A stretch of 64,000 nucleotides of DNA, taken from NCBI RefSeq assembly GCF_047496725.1, contig NC_132974.1, forward strand, positions 14,045,001-14,109,000, in the 5' to 3' direction. The position numbers and the translations under genes are program-made. This document shows, piece after piece, positions 11,781 through 23,838 of the stretch (position 1 is its first letter; every line of letters starts with the position of its first letter). The notes below the pieces were generated by a model that saw only the letters and a program-made list of their open reading frames with translations, searched no databases and was not told the DNA's origin. The stretch is from Anoplolepis gracilipes (Eukaryota; Arthropoda; Insecta; Hymenoptera; Formicidae).

Positions 11781-13331
11781 CTATGAATTTACAACATTAT
11801 TAATCAATGTAGTTTCAAGCAAAGGATGCATATCGTTTCTTCGCTGAACATTTAACCAGAATCCACTTTCTGGTATTATTGTCCAGTGTTTTTTACTGAA
11901 TTTCATTGGCATTGTAGTTTTTGCACATGGTTTCAACTCATATCGTGCTAATAGATAAAATAGTAAGATTTTAATCTCTAGCATAGCAAACCTATGAGCT
12001 ATGCACATTCTTGGTCCTAATCCAAATGGCATATAGTACGGAGAGTTGTGATACATCTTGTTGTCTAAAAATCTTTCAGGACGAAACTTTTCCGGGTCAT
12101 CATAGTACTTCGCATCATGATGGATCGCGAAAAGTGGAATCCAAAAAGTCATACCCTTCTTCATCGTGAAAGATTTCTCGCCTGGTAATGCGGCTGGTAA
12201 TTCATAAGCTTTATCGCACACTCTTTCCAGTATAGGAATTGGTGGATATAATCTGAGGACTTCGTTTATCACCAGCTCTAAATATTCGAGTCGGTTAATA
12301 GTTTCATATGTCACGTCTCCATTTGACTCTTCCAGAATCTTGTCGATCTCTTGTCGCAATTTGATCTGAACGTCTGGGTTAGCTGCAAGTTCGTGAGCAG
12401 CGAAGGCCATGGCAGTTGAGCTAGTCTCGAAGCCACCAAAAAAAAAGATAAACGCTTGCGCGATCATGTCGTCGACATCAAGCTTTCTTCGACCTTCTTT
12501 GCCTCTGATATCCATCATCAATTGGATCATATCCGGACGGGTAACGTTCTCGGCATCACGAGTGGCGATAGTGGTTTTTATAATATTCTTGAAGAAATCC
12601 GTTACGTGACTATCTATAACTTTTATATTGAGAATTCGGCCGAGTGTCGGAAAGGATGAAAGAAAAATACATTTGATAGGCCGAGTTCCAAAGAAGTTAG
12701 TGGCCTCATTGCCGTAAGTATAAAACTTGTTGGTCGGATTCTTCATAGAATTGATCTTGATTCCAAACGCACATGTGGCGATAACATCATTTGTATATTT
12801 AGTGAAGGCATCTTTTACATCCATGTCGCTTTTATCTAGTGTCATAGATGTCAGAAAATTGGCAAAGTCCACAGCGCATTCTGTCATTAAAGTAAACATA
12901 ATTTTTATCTTGCTGGATGTAAAAGAAGGGCTTAATAAAGTTCGCACGTCCCGCCACTTTTGTCCCTGAAGAGAAAACAGATTGTTTGCAAGCAAGGGTT
13001 CGTTCAATTCCAACAAGCTCTTGCGATCGGGAAACGTCTCGAAACTCTTTACAAGAACGGATTTAATTATTTCCGGATCACGAAGTAGAAAAATCGGACG
13101 TGTTGTAAAGTATAATCCAAGATATTTTGCGTCCGGATTGTCATTGTATAGCTTGTGAAGGAAATCGTTGAATGATATTCGACGAAATATAACTGGTGTC
13201 ATGGAGCCGAGTATTGGAACAGACGGTACGTGAATGATACCATGTCTTTTAAAGAAATTGTAATTTTTAAACAGATAATGGATGCCAAGTGCACCAATCA
13301 CTATTGATAATAATATTGAGCAGTATTCCAT
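11781..13331 (-). CDS. CYP9: CYP9-like cytochrome P450 (516 aa)
   Basis: Complete single-exon P450, start MEYC. It has an N-terminal membrane anchor, hinge VPSVPILGSM, C-helix WRDVR, I-helix GGFETSST, ExxR as EVLR, PERF and heme ligand Cys443 in FGLGPRMCIA. The last heme-loop residue is Ala instead of Gly, a variant allowed by the P450 signature and shared by all four genes of this group. It is divergent to the gene at 15522, about 2.2 kb away, and the pair forms a large imperfect palindrome. Closest relative is the gene at 20029-21579. It differs mainly around residues 205-225 (F-G loop), which in P450s helps choose substrate. An AATAAA complement lies at 11767-11772, just past the stop. Confidence 0.95.
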   Translation of the reverse strand: MEYCSILLSIVIGALGIHYLFKNYNFFKRHGIIHVPSVPILGSMTPVIFRRISFNDFLHKLYNDNPDAKYLGLYFTTRPIFLLRDPEIIKSVLVKSFETFPDRKSLLELNEPLLANNLFSLQGQKWRDVRTLLSPSFTSSKIKIMFTLMTECAVDFANFLTSMTLDKSDMDVKDAFTKYTNDVIATCAFGIKINSMKNPTNKFYTYGNEATNFFGTRPIKCIFLSSFPTLGRILNIKVIDSHVTDFFKNIIKTTIATRDAENVTRPDMIQLMMDIRGKEGRRKLDVDDMIAQAFIFFFGGFETSSTAMAFAAHELAANPDVQIKLRQEIDKILEESNGDVTYETINRLEYLELVINEVLRLYPPIPILERVCDKAYELPAALPGEKSFTMKKGMTFWIPLFAIHHDAKYYDDPEKFRPERFLDNKMYHNSPYYMPFGLGPRMCIAHRFAMLEIKILLFYLLARYELKPCAKTTMPMKFSKKHWTIIPESGFWLNVQRRNDMHPLLETTLINNVVNS

Positions 13332-13425
13332 GGTATGATTGTTATTTCAAATTTTCGTTGCAATTTAAGAAATGTTAGCGAAACTTGATGTACCGCGATA
13401 TTGTTACTATGAACCGCTGCGGTCA

Positions 13426-13457
13426 ACTGTTCATATAGCAGCGTATCTCGTAATATA
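13426..13457 (-). promoter_or_regulatory. TATA-like box and initiator of the 11781 gene
   Basis: Read on the minus strand, TATATTA (13457-13451) is followed by CAGT (13429-13426) 28 bases later, about 98 bases before the ATG. The same arrangement, with CGAGATA after the TATA-like box, is seen for the genes at 20029 and 23839. Confidence 0.6.
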
Positions 13458-15381
13458 ACCGTTGATTTTTCTGATGCAAAAGCATTTAAACTGACATTAT
13501 GTAATATAAATGATATATACAGGCAGTATTGCTATTCTGCTTCATTAATAAAGTATGAGTATTTCTTTACCAACTAATGATTTTTATGTATTTCTTTACC
13601 AACCGATGATTTCTATGTATTATAATATATAGAAAATAATTAATATAATAATATATGTATGTACATATTATTAATAATAATAATAATAAAATATGTAGTT
13701 ACATATTGTTATATTTTTTTATGTTAGAATTGTACAATTTATTTCTGCAATCTGTATAAAGTAAAATTTTTATTTATATAATTATATAGGTAACTATATA
13801 TTTATTCAATTTCTAATATAAAAAATAACGTGCTTTGCAATTAAATTGATGTTTGTATTATTCAAATTATTTTTAATTATAGAAAACTTTATGTAAATAT
13901 TTATATAAATATGAAATTTGTACATGTAATATTTATATAAATATGAGTATGTAAAGGATTGATTTAAAACGTTCAAAAAAAAGGATAAGAAAAAGAATGA
14001 GAAAATGAAAAGAAAAAAAAGGAAAATAGAAGTAAGTAACATTATACAAGGTGTACCAATCACGAATGATAATAGTATTGACCAGTATTTAATGACACAA
14101 GAATATTATCTCAAAGTGTCATCGGAATTTGTTTGTGAAATGCCTAGCGAAACTTGATTTGGCACACTAACGATAATGTTACCACGAGCCATTGTAGGCT
14201 GCTGTTCTTATACATATAATCGTTTCATGTTTCGCAATATATCCACGGAGTTTTTTCAATGGAGAAGGTTGTACGCACTGACCTTGCGTAAAATTAATAT
14301 ATTAGTGCTGACGGAACATTTTTTTGCGTTTATATTTTACAGATTAATAAGTTTTGGATATTTCGTTATTTATGTATTATACATATGTGATAAAGGTAAA
14401 CTTTATTATAGATTTACGTACAATTGCGCGCAACTGCATAATCATTATTTACAGTTTGTTATTGCAATATCGACAAATAAAAATCAACAATAAACGATAG
14501 AAGGATAATAGTTTCCGCTTTTTTTATATTCACACTCGCGAATAATTTGCGGCGCAAAATAATGACGTGTAAATTGCAATACCATTACAGTCGTGATAGT
14601 ATCAATTAAGCTGCGTTAAGAAATAAATCCTGGTAAGAAACTGTCAGCTAAATAAAATAACAAAATATCTTTATAAAACGTTATTTTGGACGAGACATAT
14701 TTGACTCACGTATAACTAAAACGTATAGTTTATCTTATTTTTTTTTTTTAATTTAAATAAAATATTTCAAGTAACATAGATGCGTCCCTTTCTAATAAGA
14801 TAATTTTTTTGAAAGTATAAGTATAAAAAAAATCTTAAGTAAAATAATCTGAAAATAACATATTTTTACATGTCATTTACTTTTATTGTTATTTCTCATC
14901 TCTTTTTTCTTATCCTTTTTTTTTTATAGAGTTCTACAAATAAATCCTTTACATGCACGCAATATTTATATAAAGTTTTCTACCATTAAAAATAATTCGA
15001 TAATAACATAAACAGCAATTTAATTGTAAAGTATATTATTTTTTATATTAAAAATTGAATGTGCATACAGATATCTATATATGAATAAAAATTTTACTTT
15101 ATACAGATAGCACAAATAAATTACGCAAGTCTCACATCAAAAGTATAATAATATGTATAAATAACAAATTATAATTTTTTCAAAGGACTTGGTGTTATTC
15201 ATACATATTCATACATATATATATGCTATTAAATATCGTGTATGCATTACATAAAACTCACTAGTAGATAAAAAAACATTCATGATTAATCCAGGAAAAA
15301 GTAAGATTGGTTTCGTCAATATCAACCATTACAATTACATAATGTAAAGTACATCATTTTTGCATGAGAAAATTCTGCGGG
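13458..15381. other. Shared spacer of a divergent P450 pair
   Basis: No gene seen. The two halves are inverted copies of one another. For example, the GAAAACTTTATGTAAATATT block near 13880 and the GTAAAGGATT block near 13950 recur as reverse complements near 14970 and 14950. The centre of symmetry is about 14.1-14.8 kb. An ORF of 105 codons at 14176 is not conserved at the paralogous site near 22.4 kb and is rejected. Confidence 0.6.
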
Positions 15382-15416
15382 TATAATAGAAGATACGAAG
15401 CTGTCGTACGAACAGT
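15382..15416 (+). promoter_or_regulatory. TATA-like box and initiator of the 15522 gene
   Basis: TATAATA at 15382-15388 is followed 31 bases later by CAGT at 15413-15416, 106 bases before the ATG. The block matches the promoter at 23707. Confidence 0.6.
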
Positions 15417-15521
15417 TGTACAAACAGTTGCTCACAGCAACTTCGTAGTAACAATATCGCGCTACATCAACTTTTCTATTTCGCAAACAAATTGCAATGA
15501 CAATTTGAAATAACAATTATT

Positions 15522-17069
15522 ATGGAATTCTGGTCGATATTGTTATCAATCGTGCTTGGTACACTTGGCATCTATTATCTGTTTAGAAATTACAATTTCT
15601 TCAAAAGACATGGTATCATTCACGTACCACCTGTTCCAATACTGGGCTCCATGACATCAGTTATATTTCGCCGAACATCATTTGTCGATTGCATTCAAAA
15701 GTTATACAATGACAATCCAGGTGCAAAATATTTTGGATTCTATGCTACGACAAATCCAGTTTTTTTTCTTCGTGATCTAGACATTATTAAATCGATTCTT
15801 GTGAAGGATTTCGAGGCTTTTCCCAATCGTCGAGGTTTAAGTGATTCGAACGAACCTTTATTTGCGAATAATCTATTTTCTCTTCAGGGACAAAAGTGGC
15901 GAGATGTGCGAACTTTATTAAGCCCTTCTTTTACATCCAGCAAAATAAAAATAATGTTTACCTTGATGTCGGAATGCGCTGTGGACTTCGCTAATTTTCT
16001 GTCGACATCTATACCAGCGGAAAAACGCGACATGGATATGAAGGATACCTTCGCTAAATATACGAATGATGTCATCGCTACATGTGCTTTTGGAATCAAG
16101 ATTAATTCTATGAAGAATCCAACGAACAAATTTTATATTTACGGGAAAGACGCAACTAACTTTGGGGCTCGCACTCTTAAATTTATTTTTCTTAGAACTT
16201 TTCCGACGCTCTGCCGAATTCTCAAAATAAAGTTTATAGAGAATCATATATCGGATTTCTTCAAGGACATTATAGAGACTACAATCGCCACTCGTGACGT
16301 CGAGCACATTACGCGTCCAGATATGCTTCAGTTGATGATGGATGTCAGGAAGAAAGAAGATCGGAGGAAGCTTGATATCGACGACATGGTAGCGCAAGCG
16401 TTTATTTTTTTTTTTGGTGGCTTTGAGACTGGCTCAACTGCCATGGCCTTTGCAGCTTACCAACTTGCAGCTAACCCAGACATTCAGACCAAATTGCGGC
16501 AAGAGATCGACAAGGTTCTGGAAGAGTCGAATGGAGACGTGACATATGAAACTATTAATCGCCTCGAATATTTAGATCTGGTGACAAACGAAACTCTTAG
16601 ATTACATCCACCAGTAGCCTTTTTAGACAGAAAATGTGACAAAGATTATGAATTGCCACCTGCATTACCAGGCGAGAAGCCTTTCACTATGAAGAAGGGT
16701 ATGCTCTTATGGGTTCCAGTTTTCGCGATTCATCGTGATCCAAAGTATTATAATGATCCGGAAAAATTTTGTCCTGAAAGATTTTTAGACAAGATGTATC
16801 ACAACTCTCCGTGCTACTTGCCATTTGGATTAGGGCCAAGAATGTGTATAGCTAACAGATTTGCCTTGCTAGAGATTAAAATCTTACTATTTCATCTATT
16901 AGCACGATGTGAGCTGAAACCATGCGCGAAAACTACATGGCCAATGAAATTCAGTAAAAAAAGCATAGTAATAATGCCAGAAGGTGGATTCTGGTTGAAT
17001 GTGCAGCAGAGAAGTGATATGCATCCTGCGTTGAAATCTACAACAGCTACTGGTGTTGCTAAATCTTAG
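15522..17069 (+). CDS. CYP9: CYP9-like cytochrome P450 (515 aa)
   Basis: Complete single-exon P450, start MEFW, with anchor, hinge VPPVPILGSM, WRDVR, I-helix GGFETGST, ExxR as ETLR, PERF (context FCPERF) and heme Cys442 in FGLGPRMCIA. Unlike its neighbours it carries LHPP rather than LYPP after ExxR, and IVIMPEGGFW near the C-terminus. Its closest relative is the plus-strand gene at 23839; the two share long 5' and 3' flanks. Single ER-anchored mono-oxygenase; substrate unknown. Confidence 0.95.
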   Translation: MEFWSILLSIVLGTLGIYYLFRNYNFFKRHGIIHVPPVPILGSMTSVIFRRTSFVDCIQKLYNDNPGAKYFGFYATTNPVFFLRDLDIIKSILVKDFEAFPNRRGLSDSNEPLFANNLFSLQGQKWRDVRTLLSPSFTSSKIKIMFTLMSECAVDFANFLSTSIPAEKRDMDMKDTFAKYTNDVIATCAFGIKINSMKNPTNKFYIYGKDATNFGARTLKFIFLRTFPTLCRILKIKFIENHISDFFKDIIETTIATRDVEHITRPDMLQLMMDVRKKEDRRKLDIDDMVAQAFIFFFGGFETGSTAMAFAAYQLAANPDIQTKLRQEIDKVLEESNGDVTYETINRLEYLDLVTNETLRLHPPVAFLDRKCDKDYELPPALPGEKPFTMKKGMLLWVPVFAIHRDPKYYNDPEKFCPERFLDKMYHNSPCYLPFGLGPRMCIANRFALLEIKILLFHLLARCELKPCAKTTWPMKFSKKSIVIMPEGGFWLNVQQRSDMHPALKSTTATGVAKS

Positions 17070-20028
17070 AAAACATTTGAAGTAATATTTATAGAAAGTT
17101 TTATTAAAAAATAGTTATTTATGTATGATGATAAAAACTTATATAACTTTCTTGCAATATAATTCAAGTTATTTTATATCATAAACAGTTGTAAAAGATT
17201 ATTCATTTATTTATTCTACTATTGTTTATTTCATAACATTCGTATCGCATAAATAATTATAAATCTTCTTTTTATAAATTGTGCAAGTGTTTAGTAATTA
17301 ATAATTAATAAAAAGTTGTTAAAATTCGATTAAATTCATTATTAAATATTTAAATTTAAATGTCAATTTTATATGTCACAAATTATAGCTACATTTATTA
17401 TAATATTCAAAGTATTATTTTTTTGTACTACAATAGTCAAGTTTTATGTATTAAATAAAGTATTAGGTTTGGGTACATGTTAAAGAAGTGAGCATCAAAT
17501 CAATGAGTATAGAGGAAAAAAAGTAAATTTTGATTTTCTTTTTTCTTGCAAAATTGTTCATTGTATTTTTATACGTGTACATAAAAAATATAAAATTTTA
17601 AAGATAAAATTGTATATTTAAATATTTAAATATATAAGTATATAAATAACTTTTCTCAAAATTTATTTATCATAATGTATAGATTATTAAATTTATTATT
17701 CGATATCCAAGACGAGCAGCTATGATTCGCAAAACTATGCCAATCAAAGTTTTTCGACTTTATAAACTTATATACTGATTTTTTTAGTAAAACAATTTTT
17801 ACTTATAAAATATTTTTTTTCTTTTTTTGCCGTATTTTTGTAATTGTATTTTATATTTGATTTTTATAATTAGAGTTTCAGAGAAATTGATACTGATTTT
17901 TGCGTTCATCTATATTTTTAAATAATAGTAAAAGAAAATATTATTTGATAGAAAAATTCCTTTTCACAAAAATGTCTAAATTCTTATATATTAGTATGAT
18001 AAAATTATATTATAAATACAATACATATTGTTACAGCAAAAATTTTATGTGAGAATAAGACATTTTTTATATATAGACAGAAAAATGTTTTTTTTTTTTT
18101 TTTTTAATATTTAGAGAGTAGTATATTAAAATACACAAAAAAATATTATTCGAAAGTGCGTGCGTATATGTGTATGTGCAAAAAAGATCATTATTGATAA
18201 ATAATAAATATAAGTAGTGGGGAAAGTAATATAAGATATGAGAAATTATTAATTATTAATTATTATATGTATTTATTGAAATTTTAAGATATTTGTAAAA
18301 TACAGAAAATAAAATATTACTAAAAAATAAAGAAATATATGTAATACACATGCCGAAATTGTGAACCTAAATTATTACTGATACGTAAAAGTAGCTATTG
18401 TTTTTAACTCAAAAAAGAATAAAGTCATTTAAATGAAGAGTGTGTATATTGTTAGAGTGGTGTATATTTAGCTCTATATTACGATGGAAATCAAGGTCAA
18501 AATAATTACATTGTCGTAAGAAAATCGAAGATTAAAATAGAAATAGACGCAGATCAAGTGCAAAACAGGATATTGCGAATTATGAATATGATCTCATGAT
18601 AAATGAAAAGAAAAATTGATAAATATTATAAATATACATATACATTATAATAGAGATATTAATAGAGATATATTTAATATGCATAATTAACAGAAATATA
18701 ATTGACAAGATTAACCAACAATTGAAACAATTGTTAAAAACTCTCTAACTTTAAATGTGTTAATAATCATTTTTGAATTTGCATATTAGTTTTTAGATTA
18801 TATTGACTTAAATAATTTAAACATATATTTCATTGTATTTGACCAATAAACGCACAAACAGCTAAAAAGAAAACAATAAAAAATTTATGTTTCATAAATT
18901 ATATTAGAGACTATAAATTCTGCAAATAATTTTTTCCTGAAAAATTTAATTCAAAATATATAAAAACATCTACCATTCAAAAGATGTAATTACTATTATG
19001 ATAGCACCTTTTTATTATATAGAAATATATATGTATAACGCTATTTTATTAGCATACATGTATCATATAATTAACGTACTCTTCGATATAACATTTACGT
19101 ATATAAACTTCATCAGAATGACGCGTAGTTTCGCAAACCTGTATAATCATTATTCATATACTTATATGTAAGTATAGAAACTTGTTTTTTATATTACGTT
19201 TTCTGTAGGTTGAATAAACAAATATACAATTTTATTTCAAAACAGTAACAAGTAACTATAGTTTTAGACACGACTTTTTATATTAATTATCACGTGTGTA
19301 TTAAATAAAAAAAATATTACATAAATACATAAGTGTTACATCGAAACAAAACATCTCAGCTGTCCGCCGAGGGAAGAGAAATAAGTCGCTGTGCACGTAA
19401 ACACATGTTAATAAGATTATTTAACATGTATTTTTTTGTGAAACAGACGCAATTACTATAATTATAATTTTTAACAATAGATTGAACAAATTTCAAATTG
19501 AACTTTTCGGCAAAGAGTTATTTATCTACATATATAGTTGTCGAACCTATTAACCTATAAATCTATTAAAAACTGGATTAATATAATATATCGTTACTGA
19601 AACAAAGATTCAAAACGATAATACGAGGTGCTTACAACTGGATGGCTCACGTATAAATACATGGATCTTCCTCAATGTCGCTACGCGAGTAGAGTGTAAT
19701 AATAACATATGCAATTGCCATTTAATATTTAAATACTCGATACTCGATAAATATTTAATATCAAACTCTGACAAATAAATTAATTCTGACAATTATTAAT
19801 TTTTAACATTTATTCAAACAAATAGGTTTTACAGATATTTACAATATAAATTAAGAAAAACAAAAATAATATTTTTACAAGTACTTATACAAAGTAATAT
19901 GTAACGTGTTAAATTTAAATAAACTATATTGTTATTACGATTGCTATTGCGTTATAAGAATGATTTTTGTCATCGAGTATAAGATTATACAATAAAAAAA
20001 TATTTTTTGTTATTTTTATTTAAAATGC
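17070..20028. other. Spacer with junction between the two 8 kb duplication units
   Basis: No gene seen. 17070-17455 matches the 3' flank of the 23839 gene (25390-25785). At about 17455 the similarity stops and sequence like 8.75-10.3 kb begins, marking the tandem-duplication junction. Compared with the first unit, this copy lacks about 650 bases (the equivalent of about 10345-10985) near 19160 and carries about 75 extra bases near 19385-19460. Confidence 0.65.
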
Positions 20029-21579
20029 CTATGAATTTGCAACATTATTAATCAATGTAGTTTCAAGCAAAGGATGCATATCGTTTCTTCGCTGAACATT
20101 TAACCAGAATCCACTTTCAGGCCTTATTGTTAAACTTTTTTTGCTAAATTTCATTGGCAACATAGTTTTCGCACACGGTTTCAGCTCGCATCGTGCTAAT
20201 AAGTGAAACAATAAGATTTTAATCTTCAGCATGGCAAACCTATAAGCTATGCACATTCTTGGCCCTAATCCAAATGGCATGTAGTACGGAGAGTTGTGAT
20301 ACATTTTGTTGTCTAAAAATCTTTCGGGACGAAACTTTTCCGGATCATCATAGTACTTCGCATCATGATGAATCGCGTAAAGTGGAATCCAAAAAGTCAT
20401 ACCCTTCTTCATAGTGAAAGATTTCTCGCCTGGTAATGCAGGTGGTAATTCATAAGCTTTATTGCACACTCTTTCTAAAGCAGGAACTGGTGGATATAAT
20501 CTGAGAACTTCGTTTATCACCAGCTCTAAATATTCGAGTCGGTTAATAGTTTCATATGTCACTTCTCCGTTTGACTCTACTAGAACCTTATCGATCTCTT
20601 GTCGCAACTTGGTCTGAACGTCCGGATTAGCCGCAAGTTCATGAGCTGCGAAGGACATCGTGGTCGAACTGGTATCGAAGCCACCGAAGAAAAATATAAA
20701 CGCTTGTGCGATCATATCGTCGACATCAAGTTCTGTTCGACCTTCTTTGCCTCTGATATCCATTATCAATTGAATCATATCCGGACGGGTAATATTTTCG
20801 GCATCACGAGTGGCAATAGTGGTTTTTATAATATCCTTGAAGAAATCCGTTACATGACTATCTATAACTTTTATATTGAGAATTCGCCCGAGCGTCGAAA
20901 ATGTTTTAAGAAGAGAAATTCTGATAGGCCGAGTTTCCAAGAAGTTAGTCGCTTCATTGCCGTAAGTATAAAACTTGTTGGTCGGATCTTTCATAGAATT
21001 GATCTTGATTCCAAACGCACATGTGGCGATAACATCATTTGTATATTTAGTGAAGATGTCTTTTGTATTCATGTCGGTTTTATCCAGTGTCATAGATGTC
21101 AGAAAATTGGCAAAGTCCACAGCGCATTCCGACATCAAGGTGAACATCATTTTCATCTTGCTGGATGTAAAAGAAGGGTTTAATAAAGTTCGCACGTCTC
21201 GCCACTTTTGTTCGCGAAGAGAAAACAGGGTGTTTACTAGCAAGGGATCGTTCAAATCGGCGAAGCCGATGCGATCGGGAAACGTCTTGAAATTCTTCAC
21301 AAGAATGGATTTAATTATTTCCGGATCACGAAGTAGAAAAATCGGATTTGTTGTAAAGTATAATCCAAAATATTTTGCGTCTGGATTGTCATTGTATAGC
21401 TTGTGCAGGAAATCGTTGAATGATAATCGACGAAATATAACTGATGTCACGGAGCCCAATATTGGAACAGACGGTACGTGAATGATACCGTGTCTTTTGA
21501 AAAAATTGTAATTTTTAAACAGATAATGGATGCCAAGTGCACCAATCACGATTGATAACAATATCCACCAATATTCCAT
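20029..21579 (-). CDS. CYP9: CYP9-like cytochrome P450 (516 aa)
   Basis: Complete single-exon P450, start MEYW, very similar to the gene at 11781, including its 3' flank. Motifs: hinge VPSVPILGSV, C-helix WRDVR, I-helix GGFDTSST, ExxR EVLR, PERF and heme ligand Cys443 in FGLGPRMCIA (Ala variant). The residue after the heme loop differs from paralogs (CIAYRF). Differences from the 11781 gene cluster around the F-G loop (TRPIRISLLKTF) and residues ~155-170. It is head-to-head with the 23839 gene across 2.26 kb. Confidence 0.95.
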   Translation of the reverse strand: MEYWWILLSIVIGALGIHYLFKNYNFFKRHGIIHVPSVPILGSVTSVIFRRLSFNDFLHKLYNDNPDAKYFGLYFTTNPIFLLRDPEIIKSILVKNFKTFPDRIGFADLNDPLLVNTLFSLREQKWRDVRTLLNPSFTSSKMKMMFTLMSECAVDFANFLTSMTLDKTDMNTKDIFTKYTNDVIATCAFGIKINSMKDPTNKFYTYGNEATNFLETRPIRISLLKTFSTLGRILNIKVIDSHVTDFFKDIIKTTIATRDAENITRPDMIQLIMDIRGKEGRTELDVDDMIAQAFIFFFGGFDTSSTTMSFAAHELAANPDVQTKLRQEIDKVLVESNGEVTYETINRLEYLELVINEVLRLYPPVPALERVCNKAYELPPALPGEKSFTMKKGMTFWIPLYAIHHDAKYYDDPEKFRPERFLDNKMYHNSPYYMPFGLGPRMCIAYRFAMLKIKILLFHLLARCELKPCAKTMLPMKFSKKSLTIRPESGFWLNVQRRNDMHPLLETTLINNVANS

Positions 21580-21677
21580 GATATGATTGTTATTTCAAAT
21601 TTTCGTTGCAATTTGTTTAAGAAATGTTAGCGAAACTTGATGTAGCACGATATTGTTATTATGAATCGCTGTGGTCA

Positions 21678-21712
21678 ACTGATCACATAACAGTTTGTTA
21701 TCTCGTAATATA
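21678..21712 (-). promoter_or_regulatory. TATA-like box and initiator of the 20029 gene
   Basis: On the minus strand TATATTA (21712-21706) is followed 31 bases later by CAGT (21681-21678), about 100 bases before the ATG. This matches the other three genes of this group. Confidence 0.6.
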
Positions 21713-23706
21713 ATCGTATTTTTCTGATGCAAAAACATTTAAACTGACATCATGTAATGTAATATGAATGATTGATGCAAACGGGATTGATATTATGCTC
21801 GATTAATAAAGTATGAGTGCTTTTTTACCAACCGATGATTTTTATGTATTATAATATATAGACGATAATTAATAATACATGTACATATTATTAATAATAA
21901 TAATAAAATATGTAGTTACATATTGTTATATTTTTTTATGTTAGAATTGTGCAATTCATTTCTGCAATTTGTATAAAGTAAAATTTTTATTTATATAATT
22001 ATATAGGTAACTATATATGTGCTTAATTTCCAATATAAAAAATAACGTGCTTTGTAATTAAATTACTATTTGTGTTATTTAAATTATTTTTAATTATAGC
22101 AAAACTTTATATAAATATTTATATAAATATTATATTTATACGTATAATATTTATTTAAATATGAGTATGTAAAGGATTTATTTAAAGTTTAAAGCATTCA
22201 AAAAAATAGGATAAGAAAAAGAATGAGAAAATAGAGAAAAGAATGAAAATAGAAGTAAGTAACATTGCACAAAGAGATCACGATTGATAATAATATTGAC
22301 CATTTCATGACACAAGAATGTTATCTGAAATTGTCATCGGAATTTGTTTGTAAAATGCCTAGCGAAACTTGATTTAGCACACTAATGCTAATGTTACCAC
22401 AAGCCATTGTGGGCTGCTATTCTTATTACATATAATCGTTTCATATTTCATAATATATCCACGGAGTTTTCCGATGTAGAAGGTTGTAAGCACTGATATT
22501 GCATACAATTAATATATTAGTGTTGACGGAACATTTTTGCGTTTATATTTTACAGATTAATAAGTTTTGGATATTTCGTTATTTATGTATTATACATATG
22601 TGATAAACGTAAACTTTATTATAGATTTACGTATAATTGCGCACAACTGCATAATCATTATTTAGAGTTTGTTATTTCAAATAAAAATCGACAATAAATG
22701 ATAGGAAAGTAATAGTTTTTTAAAGTAAAGTCAAAGTATAATTTACGCATTTTTATATTCAAACTCTTGTGAGTAATTTGCTGCGATAAATGATGACGCA
22801 TAAATTGCAATATCATAAGAGTCGTGATAGTATCAGCAAATAAGCGTGATAATGTCAACATTACATCGTGTTAGTATCAATGCAACGATAAGAAACATAT
22901 CTAACGAACAAATGCAGGGAACATAAGAAACTGAATTCAGTTAAAATAAAATAACAAAATATCTTTATAAAACGCTATTTTGGACGAGATATATTTGGTT
23001 CGCATATAATTAAACTGTATAATTTTTCTTACCTTTTTAAATAAAATATCTCAAGTAACATAGATGCGTTTTTTTCTAATAAGATAATTTTTCTTTGTAG
23101 GTATAAAAAAAATCTCCAGTAAAATAATCTGAAAATAAAATACTTTTATATGTTATTTACTTTTGTAGTTATTTCTCATCTGTATTTTCTTATCCTTTTT
23201 TATTGAATTCTATAAATAAATCCTTCATATGCACACAATATTTATATAAAGTTTTCTATAATTAAAAATAATTCGATAATAACATAAATTTAATTTCAGC
23301 AATTTAATTGTAAAGCATATAATTTTTTATATTGGAAATTAAACGTGTATATAGTTATCTATATATAAATAAAAATTTTACTTATACAGATTGCCCAAAT
23401 AAATTGCACAATTCTGACATCAAAAGCATAACAATATGTAAGAATAACAAATTATAAATTCTTCAAAAAACATAATGTTATTCATATATATTCAGGTATT
23501 CATAATATGATACACACACTCTATGTATGTATATATATATATATACATATATATATGCTATTAAATATCGTGTACACATTACATAAAAGTCATTAGTAGA
23601 TAAAAAAATAATCATGGTTCATCGAATATCAATGTATCCCATCAGTGCATCAACTATTAATGTTACGTAATGTAAAGTTTTTGCATAAAAAGTATCTGCA
23701 AGTAAG
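21713..23706. other. Shared spacer of the second divergent P450 pair
   Basis: No gene seen. It is a copy of the 13.4-15.4 kb spacer with the same internal inverted symmetry. A short TA-rich run is at about 23528-23545. The blocks around 22560-22640 and 14340-14420 match almost base for base by eye. Confidence 0.6.
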
Positions 23707-23742
23707 TATATTACGAGATACGAAGCTGTCGTACAAAACAGT
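23707..23742 (+). promoter_or_regulatory. TATA-like box and initiator of the 23839 gene
   Basis: TATATTA at 23707-23713 is followed 32 bases later by CAGT at 23739-23742, 97 bases before the ATG. CGAGATACGAAGCTGTCG lies between them and is nearly the same in the 15522 promoter. Confidence 0.6.
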
Positions 23743-23838
23743 TGCTCGCAGCGGTTCGTGCTAACAATACCGTACTACAGCAAGTTTTAGCATCAATTCG
23801 CAAACCAATTGCAATAACAATTTGAAATAACAATTACC

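Noticed and set aside
12409..12969. Antisense ORFs inside the P450 genes (here and in every other copy)
   Set aside because: They are shadows of a strongly constrained coding strand, recur in all paralogs for that reason, and contain no motif.
14176..14493. 105-codon ORF in the divergent-pair spacer
   Set aside because: The same spacer in the duplicated unit (about 22.4-22.7 kb) does not keep the frame.
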